From NCBI GenBank assembly GCA_028829895.1, contig CM054177.1, positions 75,224,163-75,288,162 of the forward strand: a stretch of DNA of 64,000 nt, read 5' to 3'. This stretch comes from Sinotaia quadrata (taxonomy: Eukaryota > Mollusca > Gastropoda > Architaenioglossa > Viviparidae). Positions 35,418-48,724 of this stretch are shown here, piece after piece. How positions within the stretch are numbered: the stretch's first letter is position 1; every line of letters begins with the position of its first letter. A program made the translations under genes and the position numbers. The notes under the pieces were generated by a model, which was not told the DNA's origin, searched no databases, and saw nothing but the letters and a program-made list of their open reading frames with translations.

Positions 35418-38400
35418 AATTGTATAGCACATTCCATTGTACTTCTTATGTTTGTGTGAAAGTGTGAGCAGTAGAGAATTTTTAAGCATGTAAGAAAAGG
35501 GAGCGAATATGAATGAGAGATCAATATTAAACTATTTGTACAGAAGAAATTTACAAAGACAGAATATAGCAATATGGAACAAATTCAGATTAACCAAAAG
35601 TCTTATGAATAATTTATTTGTATTGATTCTTGAAGGGTTACTTTTTTTGTTGTTCTTTTGTGGTAAATCAGTTTAGTGATATTACAGATTATTAGAAAAG
35701 TAAGGAAATGGGGTGAAAATTTGCCCTGATTATAATTACACAAAGTCCTACGGAACTGTAAAACTATGTGTACAAACTGCTAAGTGGGGTATACAAATTT
35801 AGTGAGGTACCAGGAGAGAGAGATACTGGCTTGGCATAATTTAAGAATATCTTACATGGATGCAGACATTAATGATTTCAAAGTTCTTTTCCCTAGAATA
35901 ATTGCTTAGCACTCAAGTTTTTTTGCTACACTTGTCAAATTGGCATACAAAAGCAATCACATTGGGAAAAATAATGGTTATAAATAAAGCAGCATTTAGT
36001 GAAGTTTTCTTTTTTTTCATTTCTAGATTGAAGTGGTCCGAGTGAGTGTTGTCTTATTTGGCTTTGTCACACATACAGATACAAAGATTTTGCTTAGAAG
36101 ATTGGTTTAAAAAGATTGGTACTAATATACCTTTTACTTTTTTTTTTTGTTTGTAAAGAAAGCTCATTTGTATAGTGGTTGTTTAAGAGCAGATTTATTT
36201 GATCTGTGATTTGAGCATTTTATTTTAATTTTTTTTTTTTTTAAATGTAAAGCATTGGTGTGATATTAAGATTTCCAAAAGGAGTGCCAACAAAATGATC
36301 CTAGCTCATGCCATTTAATTTAATTGTAAAATATGTTCTTCCATTAATTACATTCCATTAAGATACCCTTTTTTTTTATAATGATAATAATAGCATGTGA
36401 CAGCAACAGAAAGTCTGTTAGTGTATAGTGGAGATAATAATCCTTTAAGTTAACTGATGCTGATTTATAGTTTAAATTCTTTAGAGAATTTTTATTTTTA
36501 AGTGAGAGAGATTCTTGCATTGATTCTGAAAACGAATCAAAGAAAATTGTAGGAATTAGTCAGGATCAGTCACAGAAAAAGATCTGAGAGTAGTATAGAT
36601 TGAATGCCTTTTTTTTTTTTTTTCTTGAAATTCCAATATCTTCATGAAGGAAAGTTTAAAAGTTGCTTCTCTTAGGATGGTTATTTTCTGTGCTAATAGT
36701 AAAACGACTTGGGTTATTTAGATTAGAGTAGCAAACAAGTAGTTATAAGTTAAATGTCAATTATCATTTGAATCTATCTGATCATAGATCTCAAAGAGAT
36801 ATTCTGTAAGGAAATGTTGTGTGACAAAATGTTTTTCCTGCTAATGAGAAATACCTGCAGTTAATTTTTATTTGATGTGGTCTTAAATCTTTGGTGGGGT
36901 TTACAACAGGAGACTATATTTGCCACTAAGAATTCAATTTTTGAAACATAGTTAACTATTATTTAATGTGATCCAAAGTTTATCTAGGGGTTTATTGTGG
37001 ATTCTATCTGTTTTCATTACAATAAAATATATATTTAAAAAATCTTTTCAGAACTTTTGCAGATACATAAAACCATTTACAGACTTTAATTCTAAATTAT
37101 ACTTTTTTTAAACTTTCTGAGTTTATAATATACTTTTTTGGTTGGACATTATATCAAGTGGTAATTTTGTATTCAATTGAGTTTTGTATTATTATTAATT
37201 GTGTGTGTGTCTCATCCTTTTCTCTATTCAAACTCTCTGCAGACATTCATTGCATACATAAAATTTAAAATAATTAAGATAGAATAACATGTCTAAAGTG
37301 GTACATTGTTTTAATTAATTTTTTTTGTTGCATTTAGTCTAGCTGAAGAATGAAGGTGTTTTCTTATTAATTGGATGTTTTATTTGTTACCCTTAAGATT
37401 GTGTAAATGTGTGTAGAATGATTTTTAATCAAGAAATGTTTTGGCATTAGTGAAAGTGAAAAATATATGCATGTTAAAGAAAAGAAAATCCCTATATTCT
37501 TGCTCTATTTTGATTTTCTGATTTAAGTAATTTCCATTCCCTTTACACACACACACAAACACAAACATCACTTCTGCCCAATTCATTTACATGCTAGTTT
37601 TGTGTTTTTATATAGTACAAATGGTGTATATATTCTGATCAGATTTGTATATTTGTTTCTCTCTTGTGTCTGGAGTAGCAACTCTTGGCTGTGATTATCA
37701 TTTCTGTATGGTCTATTAGACTGCTGGCTTTTGAACATATGGTAAACATTTTCATATGAGTTGAAATTGTTAAAGATATTTAAAATACTAGTTCTGATAT
37801 TGATGATAAGAACTTGCTTGATGCTTGTGCAAATGGAAGGTTTGACTTGGTTGAAATAGATTAATTCTGAGCTAAATAGCTGTCAGATTACAGTATCATG
37901 CTAGTCACTCTGTTTTGCAGAAACTTGCACTTGCAAATGAATACTTTGTTACACTTGCTTAAACTTTTGTTGTTGTAGTCTTTGACATTTTGTTTTTCAG
38001 TGGTTTGTTTGAAAAAAAAAAGTTGTAATTTATTATTCTTTAATAGTTGCATAATTTGATTTTTTAAAGATATATTTAAATATTGACATTTATTCCCAGT
38101 GAACATTTTTAGAAGCCAAACAACTGAATTATTATTACACTGTCAAATGTTAACTAGTATATATATTATTGGGTTTTAGTATTGTACTAATGTGAATTAA
38201 TGTGAATGCATTTGTTTTCACTGGACAGTTTAGAATAATTACAGATTTTTGCAAACAGGACTATTTCTTATTTATGGAGATACACGATTAAAGGGAGAGT
38301 AGTAAGTTTTAAAATATTTAAAGAAATATGTAGCTGTGTGAAAATGTGTGGCAATTGCAGATTTCATTTGTTATTGTTCTGATATCGCTTGCATAGACTG

Positions 38401-38870
38401 GACACAGTAGAATGTATATTTCCAGGAAACATTAATTATTTATTAGCAATAAGATCAAAGTAGTTCTTATGAAATGATTTCAGTTTTTGTTTCCATTTCA
38501 CAAATTTAAGTGTGTTCTTAATTCTATTTTCAGTGTAAACTAGACATGTAATCATATACTGCTAAGTAGTTTCAGCAGGCTACTTGCTTGATAAAATGTG
38601 TTTTCTTCAGACATGTTTATAATAAAATACCCTGGGTGCATGTTCAGTAGTTTGCAAAACTGCCAAGTATTTTCTGAAATGCTTAACAATATCAATTTAT
38701 GAATAGGTGGGATGTTTAATTGGAATTGTACTATAATTCATCTGAATAAAACTTTTGAAATGATTATTCTTTATGGTTTTGAAATTTTACAAATGTTGTA
38801 TGTTTATTCTGTAGTTTCACTGTGGAAAGTGAAAAATGTGGAAAGATGAAAGGATGATATGCTTTGCTTG
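35418..38870 (+). other. ATP6AP2 3' UTR and downstream
   Basis: AT-rich. A first AATAAA polyadenylation signal candidate is at 35983-35988; others further on (for example GAATAAAAC near 38745) could give a longer UTR. No gene recognised. Confidence 0.5.
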
Positions 38871-39092
38871 GTCAGTCCTATGTTGGTCATATATTAGTCC
38901 TATACCATCCTATATTAGTCCTATGTCAGTCCTATATTAGTCTTATACCAGTCCTATATTAGTCCTTTGTCAGTCCTATATCGGTCCTACATTAGTCCTA
39001 TGTCAGTTGAATGTTAGTGTTGTCAGTCCTATGTTAGTCCTGTATCATTCCAGAGTCAATTCTATGTCAGTCCTATGTTAGTTCTTTATTAG
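38871..39092. repeat. AGTCCTATNTT minisatellite
   Basis: About 20 short diverged units of 10-12 bp (AGTCCTATATT, AGTCCTATGTC). Confidence 0.9.
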
Positions 39093-39099
39093 TCTATCA

Positions 39100-39800
39100 A
39101 ATTAGAACTGAGAACCCATAATGTTGTTGCTGGTGCTGGTGATGGTGGTGGTTCCATTAGCTTCCTTTCCAGAACTTGCATATCTTGGCCCTGAATAGCT
39201 CTGGAGGGACTTGGTTCCTTTAATTATATTCTGGGATCCTGACCACTTCAGATGGAGCTCTCCGTGTTCAATGACTGAGCACCTCCAGCTTTTCCCATTT
39301 CATGCAGGGAAAGTGGGGAGTAGGACACCATCAAAACTAGGCTGGTGAGTATCCTCTGTAATTTTACAGAGGATACTTTTCTGTCTTGGTGCCTGGGCAT
39401 TTAGCAGTATCTGGGAGCTGTAGTTACTGTTCCAGAGAGTGGAAGGGGGCATCTTACCTAGTCCGTTGTAGCCTGGTCATTGTTTTTAGTATTTTGGCAC
39501 AGGTTTTGCCTTGGTTGGTAGTGGTGGGTTTAGTTGTGGTCATTGTTCCTGCTGCTGGAGTTGCTACTGTTGTTGCCATCATTTGTGTGAAGGCAGGTAT
39601 TTCTACTTTTTCTTGGTTGATTTTACCTTAGCAGTTGTTATTTTGACAGCTGAGCTTTCCTTAGATGCTGGTCTAGGAATGGGAAGTAGAAGATATGGTA
39701 GGGGGAACATGGAGGAGATGTGGCTGCCTCTGTTGCCTTTCTTTTCTTTTGTGGTGTCTATGACTAATTTTTTTACTGGTGCGGATAATTTATGAAAGTT
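39100..39800 (-). repeat. Unclassified interspersed repeat (copy 1)
   Basis: Minus-strand text GTCCCTCCAGAGCTATTCAG near 39190 recurs at about 50750. The surrounding sequence is GC-richer than its neighbours and reads like degenerate coding sequence, possibly a LINE ORF1 or gag remnant, but no motif was recognised. Confidence 0.45.
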
Positions 39801-39884
39801 CTTTTTACTGGTGCAGAACTTAATCAAAGTTCTTTTTACCTACCTGTTAAGAAAACCCTGATTGAATTTACCTATCTATCCGAA

Positions 39885-40005
39885 GTTTACATTGCATACT
39901 TGAGGCCTACATTGCATACTTGAGGCCTACATTGCTTACCTGAGGCCTACATTGCTTACCTGAGGCCTACATTGCTTACCTGAGGCCTACATTGCATACT
40001 TAGAG
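39885..40005. repeat. 20-bp TGAGGCCTACATTGCTTACC array
   Basis: Five to six near-identical copies. Confidence 0.93.
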
Positions 40006-40920
40006 CACATCCTTGTCCCGAGTCTTACAAAGCATACGCTTCAAAACTGTCACCAAAGTCTAACGATTATATACAAATAAAAAAAAAAACCTCTTATGCC
40101 GGGTGAATGTGGCACTGGACTTAACCAGTCACTTAGCCAATCAGTCATAGTTGAACTGGTTCTGGAGATATGTTGCTTTTGCATTAACAAAGTATACCCT
40201 TTTGTGGACAGTAAATAAGCATATTTTAAAATTTCTCAACACATTTTCAAAACGAAAAATGATCGAGCTAAATAAGAAAAGCTAAAACTAGTAGATATGA
40301 GTGAAAAAGAAGTGAGCGATATAAATGAATGATAGATTAAGTGTGCAGAAATGATCAATATGTGTGGAATAAAATTATGGAAATTTAAATGAGATGAAAA
40401 GAAAAAATTAGGTGGGAGAAATAAAAATTGAGTGGATATTTTGGTTTGTATTTTAAATAGAAGTTAGGTAACCAGACTATAAACAAACTTGGTATGTAAG
40501 AGAGAGTGTCTGTGTGAAGATAACAAACCGGACCCCCCCCCCCCACACACACACACAAACACTTAGTATCGCATCCAACCCTGCTGTCATCATATTTTGC
40601 AATAAAGATTTCTATAACACGTGAATCTGGATCAGTAGATAACTTGGATAACAATTGAATCTGGGTCATTGGGTAACTCTATTACTAACCACAAACATTC
40701 TTTCTCAACCGTGTGCTGTCGATATTGTCGTCAAAACTGATTATAGACGAAATATTACAAGAGTAGGTTTGGTTCTCATTGCGCCTTTAAGAGTAGAGGT
40801 CAAGGAAGCAATTGAAGTCACGTGATTCGTGCCCCTTTATGATACGAATTAGGCGAAATGGTATTGCAATCACTGTTTTTCCCTCACCGAGTTTACATAG
40901 CAAACTATAATCGTAAGCGA
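40006..40920. other. Intergenic
   Basis: No gene recognised; a C10 run followed by CA repeats lies near 40535. Confidence 0.5.
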
Positions 40921-41530
40921 AATGCTATTTCAGTAACAATTTCTCCCAACACGAGAATCAGGTAAATGTTATCGCAGTAAAACCTTTCTCCTGTACACGA
41001 GTATCGTCTACTCTAAATGTTAATCGAGTAACATTTGTCTCTCTAGGGCAGAATCAGCTAAATATCACTGCAGTAACATTTGTCTCCCTAGGGCAGCATC
41101 AGCTAAATATCACTGCAGTAACATTTGTCTCCCTAGGGCAGTATCAGCTAAATATCACTGCAGTAACATTTGTCTCCCTAGGGCAGTATCAGCTAAATAT
41201 CACTGCAGTAACATTTGTCTCCCTAGGGCAGCATCAGCTAAATATCACTGCAGTAACATTTGTCTCCCTAGGGCAGCATCAACTAAATATCACTGCAGTA
41301 ACATTTGTCTCCCTAGGGCAGCATCAGCTAAATATCACTGCAGTAACACTTGTTTCCCTTGCACGAATGTCAGCTAAATATTATTGCAATAACAAATATC
41401 TCTCGAGACGAGCATCAGCTAAATGCTACTGCAGTTACACTAGTCTCCCTTGCTCGAGTATCAGCTAAATGTTATTGCAGTACCATTTGTCTGCCTTGCA
41501 CAAGTATTAGCTGCTAAATGCTATTTCTCT
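40921..41530. repeat. 45-bp minisatellite (AGGGCAGCATCAGCTAAATA...)
   Basis: About 13 units; the central seven (41042-41350) are nearly identical, outer ones diverged, as expected for homogenisation from the centre. Confidence 0.93.
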
Positions 41531-41589
41531 CTTCACACTTGTAAAAGACAATTCTGTGCAGAAGCGTAAACGAAATGCGGCTCTATTAA

Positions 41590-42490
41590 TAGAGTCACTG
41601 TGAAACGCTGCTACAGCATAGTGAGCCTATGTGAAACGCTGAACCCCGCCATGGCCGGTCCCAAGCCCGGGTGAAAAAGGAGGAGGGTTGGGCGTGGGGC
41701 CAGCAACCCCACCCCGTAAAACCCCACACGCTACAGAAACCAAAGCAACAGAAGAATCCAACCAGTGCTTGAATCAGGGGGATGCCTCTACAAGAGGACA
41801 TATGACGCAGATTGGTGAAAGCCTCACGGAAGCCAACCAGCTGACGAATCTCCTGACGATGAAAGGAACAACAAAGATCAGAACTTGGAACGTACGAACC
41901 ATGTACGAAACTAAAAAAGCAGCTCAAGTGGCAAGTGAGATGAAAAAACAACATCTAAGTACTAGGAATTTGTGAGAGCAGATGGAATGGGTCTATGACA
42001 TCACTTGCCAACGGAGAGAGAATCCTCTACTCGGGACATGCAGACGAGAACCACGACCACACAGAAGTAGTTGCCATCATAATGTCCCCAGTAGCAGGCT
42101 TTGCATTGGAATCCCCAGGGAAAGTGACGGGTCGATCGCCCTAAGACCACCTGGAGACGATCCTGTGAGGAGGAAGTGAAGAGCTGCAACCTGTCGTGGG
42201 GTGAACTGAAAAAGGCTGCCCAGAATCGAGTGCGCTTGAGAACAGTTGTAGAGCCCTTTACGAGGAATCCAAGGAAATAAGCATGTGAAACGCTTCTTCA
42301 CTATAGCGAGCCAATGTGAAACGCTACTGCACTAGCAAGCCAATGTGAAACACGACTCCAATAGAGTGAGCCAATGTTAAAGCGCTACAGCAGTATAGCG
42401 AGTCAGTGTGAAACATTACTGCAGTATAGCAAAGTAAATGTGAAACGCTTCTACAGAATAGCAAGCAAAATTTGAAACACTACTGCTTAA
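41590..42490. repeat. GTGAAACGCT tandem array interrupted by a LINE
   Basis: Diverged units of about 33 bp around GTGAAACGCTNCTNCAGTAT flank a non-LTR element on both sides. Confidence 0.82.
41641..42282 (+). mobile_element. Internally deleted non-LTR retrotransposon (LINE)
   Basis: 642 bp bounded by a 12-bp direct repeat ATGTGAAACGCT (41629-41640 and 42283-42294). The 5' part encodes KIRTWNVRTMYETKKAAQVA and, after a 1-nt frame break, LGICESRWNG and NGERILYSGHAD, the start of an apurinic-endonuclease domain. It then jumps directly to the ORF2 C-terminus (TWRRSCEEEVKSCNLSWGEL, KKAAQNRVRLRTVVE). Reverse transcriptase is missing. Non-functional. Confidence 0.85.
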
Positions 42491-42827
42491 AAAAGTCAGT
42501 TTTTCGACTACACCCGAGTACACTGACTTAAAGCGCTATTGCAGCAATACACATTTCCTACCTCCACCTCCACCACCACGCACACCATTCACCGCAAATA
42601 AGTAATGTTCCACACACACCCCCCCCCAGCCTGACAAATAAAATAATAAAAAAATTTAATATAGCTCTTGACTCATGAGTTTATTGAACGAACAGACATG
42701 TAAGTTTATTTATATAGTAACATTTCTTACTCCCTGTTCACCCTTGGCTGATTCAGGTTGTATGATCAAAGCACGCGTTATTTGCTTCCAATTTTTGCGG
42801 GTAAAAATTAAATGAAAACAATCGTTG

Positions 42828-42831
<4 letters not shown>

Positions 42832-42889
<58 letters not shown>

Positions 42890-42895
42890 TTTCGA
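42832..42895. repeat. (CAT)n microsatellite
   Basis: Trinucleotide run of about 64 bp. Confidence 0.93.
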
Positions 42896-43418
42896 TCATC
42901 ATCGTTATAAACTTTATTATTAAAGTTTTTAATTGTTAAGCTGCAAAAAAAAAAAAAAATAATGCAGAACCAGCTCATAAAGTGCTCGTCTGAAAACGAT
43001 TTATCTGCTCCGTGGTAAGACTCTAGCCTGAGAAGAGCTCTTTTTGATAAGCTTTTTAAGATATAATGGCAATTTCATGAAGCAGGAGCAAGTGGGGGCC
43101 ACTCGTTTGCCATTCGGTCTCGGCTTGCAAAGCGAGTTAAAGTGAACCGGATGTCAGCAAGGGGAATAAGGCGAGTAACAAATGGAAACTACAGCGTCGG
43201 CTAGACGTCCGAATTGTACGCATTCTGCTGACCTTAATAAAAAAAATGAAAAAAAATGTGTAATTGGACATTTTAATATTTTGCGTATTTTAAAATTTAT
43301 AATAATAAACAATTATTTCAACTGTATTTCAGCAAAAGTGTTAATTGTTGTTCGTAGTACCATTTTACTCCAAAGATAGATCATGGTTAGACTAGCTTTC
43401 CATCACCTCTCCGCACAC

Positions 43419-43421
<3 letters not shown>

Positions 43422-43474
<53 letters not shown>
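43422..43474. repeat. (GT)n microsatellite
   Basis: About 53 bp uninterrupted. Confidence 0.95.
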
Positions 43475-43478
<4 letters not shown>

Positions 43479-45919
43479 ACCTCAGTAAACGCTATACCTG
43501 TTTTCTCAAAAGATTTTTTTCCCAAATAACCAATCTCTTATAGTTGCTTCATTTACTATTGTCTTGCCATATATTTTAAAAAAATTATTTCGTAGCTGTC
43601 CATACGTCAATTCTTAATGACCTTCACATTACATAAGGAAAAAATCGCATTAGGTTTTCGTGTAAATACAAATTTAACAAAGTATTACAACTAATCTTGA
43701 TGAATGCCAAGTGCTGTATTTATCGATGTAAGACACAAAGTTATCTTTAGCATATGAACTTTCACAATTGGCCCTTATAAAAGACACAAAATAAATGACT
43801 AATGTCATGTAGGTAAATGTTAAGATTATAATAGTATATATACTTTATTCCCCGAATTCTGGAATTTTCATTTTATCAAAGAGTGTGTGTATGTGGGTGT
43901 AGAAAATTGACAGGTACCATAATAGATGTAGGATACTATTCGCTCCTTGTTTAAGGACACAGAGAGACCAACTGGAAGGACATTAATATATTACTTTAAA
44001 TATGCGATGTTTTGTACGCTCAAACGTTTTCCCTTTCTGATTATAGCCAATGTTTGTGGCATTTTATTTTTCCATTTCCTTCTTTTTCTTCCCAGAACCC
44101 TTCCTTCCTGCCTTTTTTCCGAATGTTTCAAATTTCTATTCCTTTAAAGCTTGCATTCGACATGAATCTAATGTATATATATTCCTTTTCCTATTAAATG
44201 AATTCCTCTGTGAATTGTACTTTTTCTTTATTATTGTATTGCAGTAAAAAGAAATCTTGTTTTGAATTAAAATATGTGGCTTTATAACCTGCTTAACTCC
44301 TCGGTTTTCAAAATAAGCCAAAGGATTTAAGCAGCCTGAAAGCTCTGAAATTTTTCGTTACGCTAACGACAGAATGCAATTTGATTTTTTGAAATAACTA
44401 AGTACTGCGGAATAATATGGACATGATAATGTTGATGGCGGAATTATTCGACATCATTATAATTATTGTATAATTATTCATTATACAAAACGCAGAGACT
44501 AGTATTTGCCGTGTCATTTCGTATACACACGACAATTTAACTGACACTGACTAGTATTTGCCGTGACATTTCTTTATAGTTTATACACGTGGCAGTTAAA
44601 ATGACAGCGACAAATATTTATCGTACATGAAGGGAAATCGACATGTATTAATACGTTGTCATAAATGGTTCTACATTTATGTGTAAGTGTTTTTTTAAAT
44701 GTATTTTTTGTTTAACGTGTAAAATTAATATATTAATTAAATATGAATCTTCGTGCAATGAAAAGAACAATGAAAACGGAAAACAAGAAAAGTGTATAAA
44801 CAAAATATAATTCAAAATGAGAAAAGAGTAAATCAAAGAGGCTTAAAAAAATAGAATTATTATTATTACGCAGTACTGATTAAGATTCATCGTACAAAGT
44901 ACAATTTCTCATACTGTCACTTCATTAAGAATATAAAACCCACAACCAAGTTGATAATAATGAACCTGATATAAAACAAGTGTCTTTTTAGATATTTTGT
45001 CTTAATCACCTCACTATCGTATTTATTTCATTTATATATTTGTTTGACTTTTACAGATATTTAAAGTGGTGACAAAATGGCGATGACAACAATCATAACG
45101 AAAGTTGTTTTCAATTACAAGGAGCTGTTAGATTTGAAAAAAAGCATGTTTTATTTTTAATAAAAACTTTGGCAAAATGTACTAAACTCATTATTTATTT
45201 CTAACAGCCTTGTTAGTGAATTCTTTAAAACAATTATTTTACAATTAATTTTTAATTTAATAGTTTCTTTTTCCAACTTTTTTTAGTTGTTTTGTTTCTT
45301 AATCCATCACTTACTCCATCTCTCACTCCGTTATTCCATCTCCACGTCATCTTTTACTCATTCTCTCTGCATCTTTTTCTATTTTTCGTTTCGTCTCCAC
45401 CTCTTCACGTCATCCAGAGTTTTTTGAACAATCCACATAATTTCAACTAGTGAGTGAAGATGGCAGTAAAAACAGACGACATTGTGTGGTGGAGTAAATT
45501 TGCCTATACCTATTTACTGACATAATTGTTATATAAATTGCTACTTGTCGAAGTGACCCAACCGTGGGCACTCCTTATGATGGTATTTTTGTAAGTGTCA
45601 GATTTGAAGTAAACAATATGAGTTGAGAATATGCTAGAAATTGCTGATGCAATGCATCAAAACCAGTTCCAACTGGATGAGTAGTTTTTATTATCCAATG
45701 GATAAGATTTACGAGAATGGGCTGAGATTAAAAGTTTACATGCTGTAGAGAATTTTATTGTCTAATCACTTGAATTTGGTGTGGCAAGAAATCCAGCCAT
45801 GAAAGGCAGCTGGTTATCTTAATGGTGAGATAACTCACTGATTGAGAGGGAATAGACTTCTAAATATTTCATGAATTTTACTATTGATATGCTATATTTG
45901 TGTTTTACACATAGAGATG

Positions 45920-46756
45920 TATTATGTGAGTAAGACTTCATAACCTAAGGACAAGTAAGACCTCGTAATCAAGACTTCATAACCTGAGGCCAAGTAAGAC
46001 TTCATAACCTAAAGACAAGTAAGACTTCATAACCTAAGGACAAGTAAAACTTCATAACCTGAGGACAAGTAAGACTACGTAAACTTAGGACAAGTAGGAC
46101 TTCATAACCTGAGGACAAGTAAGACTTCGTAAACTGAGGACAAGTAAGACTACGTAAAGTGAGAACAAATAAGACTTCGTAAACTGAAGACAAGTAAGAC
46201 TACGTAAAGTGAGAACAAGAAAGGCTACGTAAACTGAGGACAAGTAAGACTACGTAAAGTGAGAACAAGAAAGACTACGTAAACTGAAGACAAGTAAGAC
46301 TACGTAAAGTGAGAACAAGAAAGACTACGTAAACTGAGGACAAGTAAGACTACGTAAACCGTAGACAAGTAAGACTACGTAAGCTGTGGACAAGTAAGAC
46401 TACGTAAACTGTGGACAAGTAAGACTACGTAAACTGAGGACAAGTAAGACTACGTAAACCGTAGACAAGTAAGACTACGTAAGCTGTGGACAAGTAAGAC
46501 TACGTAAACTGTGGACAAGTAAGACTTCGTAAAGTGAGAACAAATAAGACTTCGTAAAATGAGGGCAAGTAAGACTACGTAAAGTGAGGACAAATAAGAC
46601 TTCGTTAACTGAGGACAAGTAAGATTTCGTAAACTAGGGATAAGTAAGACTACATAAAGTGAGAACAATTAATACTACGTAAAGTGAGAACAAATAATAC
46701 TACGTAAAGTGAGAACAAATAATACTACGTAAAGTGAGAACAAATAATACTACGTT
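45920..46756. repeat. 25-bp minisatellite with GTAAGACTACGTAAA core
   Basis: About 33 units of ACAAGTAAGACTACGTAAAC plus 5 bp. Most units carry CAAGTAAGA on the plus strand, a close match to a 5' splice site (CAA|GTAAGA). Ends diverge more than the middle. Confidence 0.93.
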
Positions 46757-47453
46757 CATTGATTTACGAAGAAATTCACGTGCAAACAATTCGATTAGGA
46801 ACAAAGTAGCCAACAACAACGATTAAACTCATTGTGGTCTTCAAAAGAGAGAAAGTTTATTTCAAAACTACATGTAAATGCACAAAATCCATGCATATGA
46901 ACAAAAAAAAAGTTCGAGTGATGTATGAAAACAAAGTAAATTATTCAAGTAATATTTCAGCAATAAGAAACATCAGTCTTTATTTACAATTGACTGCTTT
47001 TGACAACCTAAGATGAAATATACAAACAAGCTTCAATACCATTTCCAGTCCATTAGCCGATCCATGAAAGATAGAGCACTGCCACCTGCCAATTGGCATA
47101 TATTTTCGTAATTTATGTTATCTTTTCTTTAAATAAATATTTATTAATTTTGGGAAATGGAGAAGGATTAAGAAGAAAATGTTTGCGTTAGGATTAAATT
47201 TGTGATTCTTAAAAGGAAAAATGAAGCGTAAAGGAAACTTCTAACATCCTATCTATTATTAAGAATCGTTTATTTAATTATCTATTATTGAGAGGGACAC
47301 TATCGTTTAATGAAACTATTTCAAAGTAAATCAATATGTCATTTTCACATTTATTTCATATCCTTCATAAGGAGAAATATCAGATAATTTAGCCTGTTTT
47401 TAAACAAAGTGGCAGCATGACAGAAAATATGAAAAGGACTGAAGTTCGAAGAT

Positions 47454-47486
<33 letters not shown>

Positions 47487-48194
47487 GCACGCACGCACGC
47501 ACGCACGCACACGTTCGTATTTCTCAATCTGCAAATGTGTAGTGATACATGCAACTTTACTGTATAAGACCTCCGACTCATCTCTTCTGGCTTACAGATT
47601 AACGATGCCACGCCCAGTCAGTCAGGAAGCGTCTTCGTTAAACGCTTGCAGTCTACTCCCCCACGCTTGATGGATTGATTCCCCTTAACGCCTCGCCAGC
47701 CTGTCTTGCAGCGAACGAATCACAAGTGTCTGTTCTTGTGACTCACAAGCCGATTAAAAACATGCTATTGCATATTAGCAGCTAAAATAATAAACAAAAT
47801 CTTTATTTATTCTATTTTATTAAAATCGATGTAAAGAAAATTATTATACAACTATTATATATATATCGCTAAAACAAGAATTAGGAAGACGCACATATAC
47901 AGATGCGTTCAGGAGCATGTACATTTGTCTTGTGACGAAAAGAACGGCTACTCGTACTGGGCACAGCAGTGAGTGCCCTTTTTTCTTCTTCACGTTTCTG
48001 TGGATGAATGCCTGCATCTTTGTTGTTGCGGCTACTGACCATGAGGCTAGAACGGTTTCTTCTAGCACCAGTCTTTTTTTCTTTCTTTTTCTTTTCTTTT
48101 TTTTTTTGCAGGCTGGGAAAGAATGAGATACTTTTGTCTTTTTGAGTAGCATTAAATTTGGTGATTGTGTGTCTTAGATTTGTAACGAAAGATT
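46757..48194. other. Intergenic
   Basis: Contains a CA/CG-CA run (47456-47511) and a GC-richer unique block at 47580-47760 that reads like non-coding conserved DNA (inference from composition only). Confidence 0.4.
47456..47511. repeat. (CA)n(CACG)n microsatellite
   Basis: CA run passing into CGCA repeats. Confidence 0.95.
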
Positions 48195-48199
48195 ATAGC

Positions 48200-48440
48200 G
48201 TTTTTATATTGGCATCATTTTGGATGATTGTGTTTTTATAGTAACATCTTATTGGAGGACTGTGTGCGTATATTGGCGTCATATTGGAGGATTGTGTGTT
48301 TATATTGGCATCATATTGGAGGATTGTGTTTATATTGGTATCATATTGGAGGATTGTGTGTTTATATTGGCATCATATTGGAGGATTGTGTGTTTATTTT
48401 GGCATCATATTGGGTGATTGTGTTTTTATGTTAGTCACAA
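48200..48440. repeat. About 32-bp minisatellite (TATTGGCATCATATTGGAGG)
   Basis: Seven units with unit-length variation. Confidence 0.92.
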
Positions 48441-48559
48441 ATATGATTACTTTTTGCTCCTAGGCGGGCAATAAATGGATTAACGTAAGACAACACACTG
48501 ATACCTTGTTTTAGGAGTTACTCGTAAAAACCTCGAAATTAAATTTGAGTTACAGTCAT

Positions 48560-48720
48560 GCATAGGTGAGTGGGGATGGTATGGGAGAGTCATATGCTCT
48601 GACTCTTCCAAATACAGAGGGAGAAATAGAGTGGGGAGGAAGTCATATCTGACCCCTCCAAGTACAGGGGGAGAAATAGAGTGGGGTGGGAGAGTCATAT
48701 GCTCTGACTTCTCCGGGTTC
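48560..48720. repeat. About 60-bp tandem repeat (GGGAGAAATAGAGTGGGG)
   Basis: About three units including GAGTCATATGCTCTGACT. Confidence 0.82.
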
Positions 48721-48724
48721 AGAG

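Larger units (their letters stand above)
42495..45918. other. Intergenic
   Basis: Contains a CAT/ATC run (42832-42895) and a GT run (43422-43474). A GC-richer unique block at 43010-43230 could be regulatory. No gene recognised. Confidence 0.45.

Noticed and set aside
39386..39827. Several ORFs of 75-95 codons on both strands
   Set aside because: Inside a dispersed GC-richer repeat; no domain recognised, frames broken.
46002..46668. Minus ORFs of repeated SLRSLTCPQ-type peptides
   Set aside because: Translate a 25-bp satellite whose unit is not divisible by three; frames persist only because stops are rare in the unit.
48220..48434. Repetitive plus ORFs (LEDCVYIGII repeats)
   Set aside because: Minisatellite translation with mixed unit lengths.
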